Origin: Rickettsia typhi
GTDB taxonomy: Bacteria > Pseudomonadota > Alphaproteobacteria > Rickettsiales > Rickettsiaceae
NCBI GenBank assembly: GCA_945878545.1
Contig: CAMCTQ010000057.1
Coordinates: 1 to 7,509 of the forward strand
Reading direction: 5' to 3'
Length of the DNA: 7,509 nucleotides
Positions 6,469 through 7,509 of the stretch are shown piece by piece (the stretch's first letter is position 1; the number at the start of each line of letters is the position of its first letter). The position numbers were made by a program, and so were the translations under genes. Under the pieces are notes generated by a model, which saw only the letters and a list, made by a program, of their open reading frames with translations, made no database searches and was not told the DNA's origin.

Positions 6469-6575
6469 GGAGGAGCGTTAGCGACGCCTCCCCTAGCCAA
6501 ATACATAATTGTGTTTTTATAGCGTTCCTAAGCCCCCCACAGTCGCTTTTTGCTCCCTCGGGATGGCCTGGCTAG
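6469..6575. repeat. GC-rich palindromic intergenic element
   Basis: This patch is clearly richer in G and C than its flanks and is built from nested inverted repeats. The left hairpin pairs GGAGG (6469-6473) with CCTCC (6487-6491) and CGT (6476-6478) with ACG (6484-6486), leaving a 2-base bulge and a 5-base loop. CTAGCCA (6493-6499) and TGGCTAG (6569-6575) are perfect 7-bp inverted ends of an 83-base segment whose right edge abuts the grxD stop codon. GGAGCGTTAGCGAC (6472-6485) is also echoed in inverted form at 6542-6556 with the middle altered. This resembles the short palindromic repeats scattered through rickettsial genomes, but I cannot name a family. It could also act as a terminator for grxD. 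Confidence 0.5.
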
Positions 6576-6965
6576 TTAATCACTCAACTGCAGATCACTT
6601 TCTATGTTAGTTAAATGCTTTTCATTATGACGAGTAGCACTATGACCTTCAAGATGCCTCACCAATTCACTCAATGATCCATTTTCGTACATCTCACGTA
6701 CTATATCACAACCACCAATAAACTCTCCTTTAATATATAACTGAGGGATTGTTGGCCAATCAGAAAATTCTTTTATTCCCTGCCTTAGCTCTTCGTTTGC
6801 CAAAACATCATGATCTTTAAACTTGACTCCGACTGACCTCAAAATACTAATAACCATTGCTGAAAAACCGCAAAGTGGGAAATCTGCAGTTCCTTTCATA
6901 AACAGAACCACCTCGTGATCGTTTATTTCATTTCTTATAAAGTCAAAAATTTTGTTTTGTGTCAT
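6576..6965 (-). CDS. grxD: Monothiol CGFS glutaredoxin (Grx4 type)
   Basis: The 129-residue product carries [14 protein letters not shown], with active-site C32 in CGFS and the preceding K24, both used for glutathione and [2Fe-2S] binding. WPTIPQLY (70-77, with cis-Pro P74) and [13 protein letters not shown] (84-96) complete the glutaredoxin fold. Grx4 homodimers, or heterodimers with BolA, carry and deliver Fe-S clusters in the cytosol. The usual BolA gene is not adjacent here. AGGA 7 bases before the ATG supports the start. The fold should end near residue 105; about 20 extra polar residues follow, giving a longer tail than the 115 residues of E. coli GrxD. The gene is divergent from nth, with 48 bases between them. 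The stop codon borders the GC-rich palindromic element. Confidence 0.93.
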   Translation of the reverse strand: MTQNKIFDFIRNEINDHEVVLFMKGTADFPLCGFSAMVISILRSVGVKFKDHDVLANEELRQGIKEFSDWPTIPQLYIKGEFIGGCDIVREMYENGSLSELVRHLEGHSATRHNEKHLTNIESDLQLSD

Positions 6966-6993
6966 AGTAAATTCCTGTAAAGCTAGTTATGAT
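6965..6993 (+). promoter_or_regulatory. Possible nth promoter
   Basis: TATGAT (6988-6993) is a good -10 match, 20 bases before the nth ATG. The -35 position with a 17-base spacer (TAGTAA, 6965-6970) is poor and overlaps the grxD start. If real, the nth leader would be only about 15 bases, consistent with the lack of a Shine-Dalgarno. Confidence 0.28.
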
Positions 6994-7013
6994 TAATTCA
7001 AAATTATTATTTT

Positions 7014-7509
7014 ATGGATTTAAATACACTCAATCAAATTTTTACCATTTTTAGCGCTTTAAGTAAAGAACCTAAAACAGAACTTGAGTATGTTAATAAT
7101 TTTACCCTTGCTGTAGCTGTTATTTTATCAGCGCAAGCTACTGATATTTCGGTTAATAAAGCGACTTTTGAATTATTTAAGACCCATAAGAAGCCAGAAG
7201 ATTTTTTAAAGCTTGGCGAAAATAACCTAAAAAAATACATAAAAACTATTGGACTATATAATACAAAAGCAAAAAATATTATTGCACTTTCCAAAATTTT
7301 AGTCGATAAATACAACTCGAATATTCCAGAAAATTTTGATGAGCTAGTAAATCTACCTGGCATAGGAAGAAAAACGGCTAATGTGATATTAAATTGTGCA
7401 TTCGGTCATAAAACAATGGCAGTCGACACACATGTTGCTAGAGTATCTAATAGAATTGGGTTAACATCGGAGAAAATTCCAAAAAAAATAGAATTAGACT
7501 TGCTAAAAC
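7014..7509 (+). CDS. nth: Endonuclease III (incomplete, C-terminus beyond window)
   Basis: The frame is open from ATG at 7014 to the right edge, giving 165 residues. It matches endonuclease III throughout: ILSAQATDISVNKA (37-50), YIKTIGLYNTKAKNII (75-90), the helix-hairpin-helix LPGIGRKTANVIL (114-126) and VDTHVARV (137-144). The catalytic Lys (K120) and Asp (D138) fall at the same numbers as in E. coli Nth. The enzyme removes oxidised pyrimidines and nicks the abasic site by beta-elimination in base excision repair. The C-terminal [4Fe-4S] cysteines lie beyond the window, so cluster binding cannot be confirmed. No Shine-Dalgarno is visible upstream (AT-only bases), but the start aligns with the family N-terminus. 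It is divergent from grxD. Confidence 0.93.
   Translation, partial: MDLNTLNQIFTIFSALSKEPKTELEYVNNFTLAVAVILSAQATDISVNKATFELFKTHKKPEDFLKLGENNLKKYIKTIGLYNTKAKNIIALSKILVDKYNSNIPENFDELVNLPGIGRKTANVILNCAFGHKTMAVDTHVARVSNRIGLTSEKIPKKIELDLLK

Noticed and set aside
7034..7363. Minus-strand frame of 109 codons
   Set aside because: It is the antisense shadow of nth, which matches endonuclease III along its whole visible length.

Overview
This 7.5 kb window comes from an AT-rich bacterial genome, most likely an alphaproteobacterium with a reduced, intracellular-type genome such as a member of the Rickettsiales or a similar endosymbiont. The clearest lineage marker is a sigma-54 activator that closely resembles the alphaproteobacterial flagellar regulator FlbD. 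The low GC content, poor Shine-Dalgarno sequences on several genes, AT-rich spacers and a compact GC-rich palindromic patch between genes also fit. The order-level assignment is an inference. No rRNA, tRNA, CRISPR array, transposase or phage gene was seen.

Layout from left to right. (1) The window opens inside a minus-strand gene (1-342, incomplete) for a ferritin-like four-helix protein with a strong Shine-Dalgarno sequence. (2) A spacer of about 750 bases (343-1096) has no sizeable reading frame. It holds several hairpins and a possible small plus-strand transcription unit: a promoter near 797-825, a 29-codon frame at 881-970 and a strong stem-loop at 999-1027. (3) Five genes lie on the minus strand, transcribed right to left: a YadG-like ABC ATPase (5429-6367), the Fe-S assembly protein YgfZ (4588-5415), FlbD (3274-4533), a DCC thioredoxin-fold/DUF4166 fusion (2185-3162) and a saccharopine-dehydrogenase-like Rossmann protein (1097-2188). 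The last two overlap by 4 bases and are probably translationally coupled. A likely intrinsic terminator lies between flbD and the DCC gene, so the run may be two transcription units. (4) A spacer of about 200 bases (6368-6575) carries GC-rich inverted repeats unlike the surrounding DNA. (5) grxD (minus strand) and nth (plus strand, incomplete at the right edge) are divergent and share a 48-base spacer.

Functionally, several genes concern iron or Fe-S clusters. YgfZ supports Fe-S enzyme assembly, GrxD carries Fe-S clusters, Nth is normally a [4Fe-4S] DNA glycosylase, and the left-edge gene is ferritin-like. FlbD implies that the organism has, or recently had, sigma-54 and flagellar genes, but none of these lie in the window. 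The DCC-DUF4166 and Rossmann dehydrogenase pair is the least understood part. It looks like a two-gene redox module whose substrate cannot be read from sequence.
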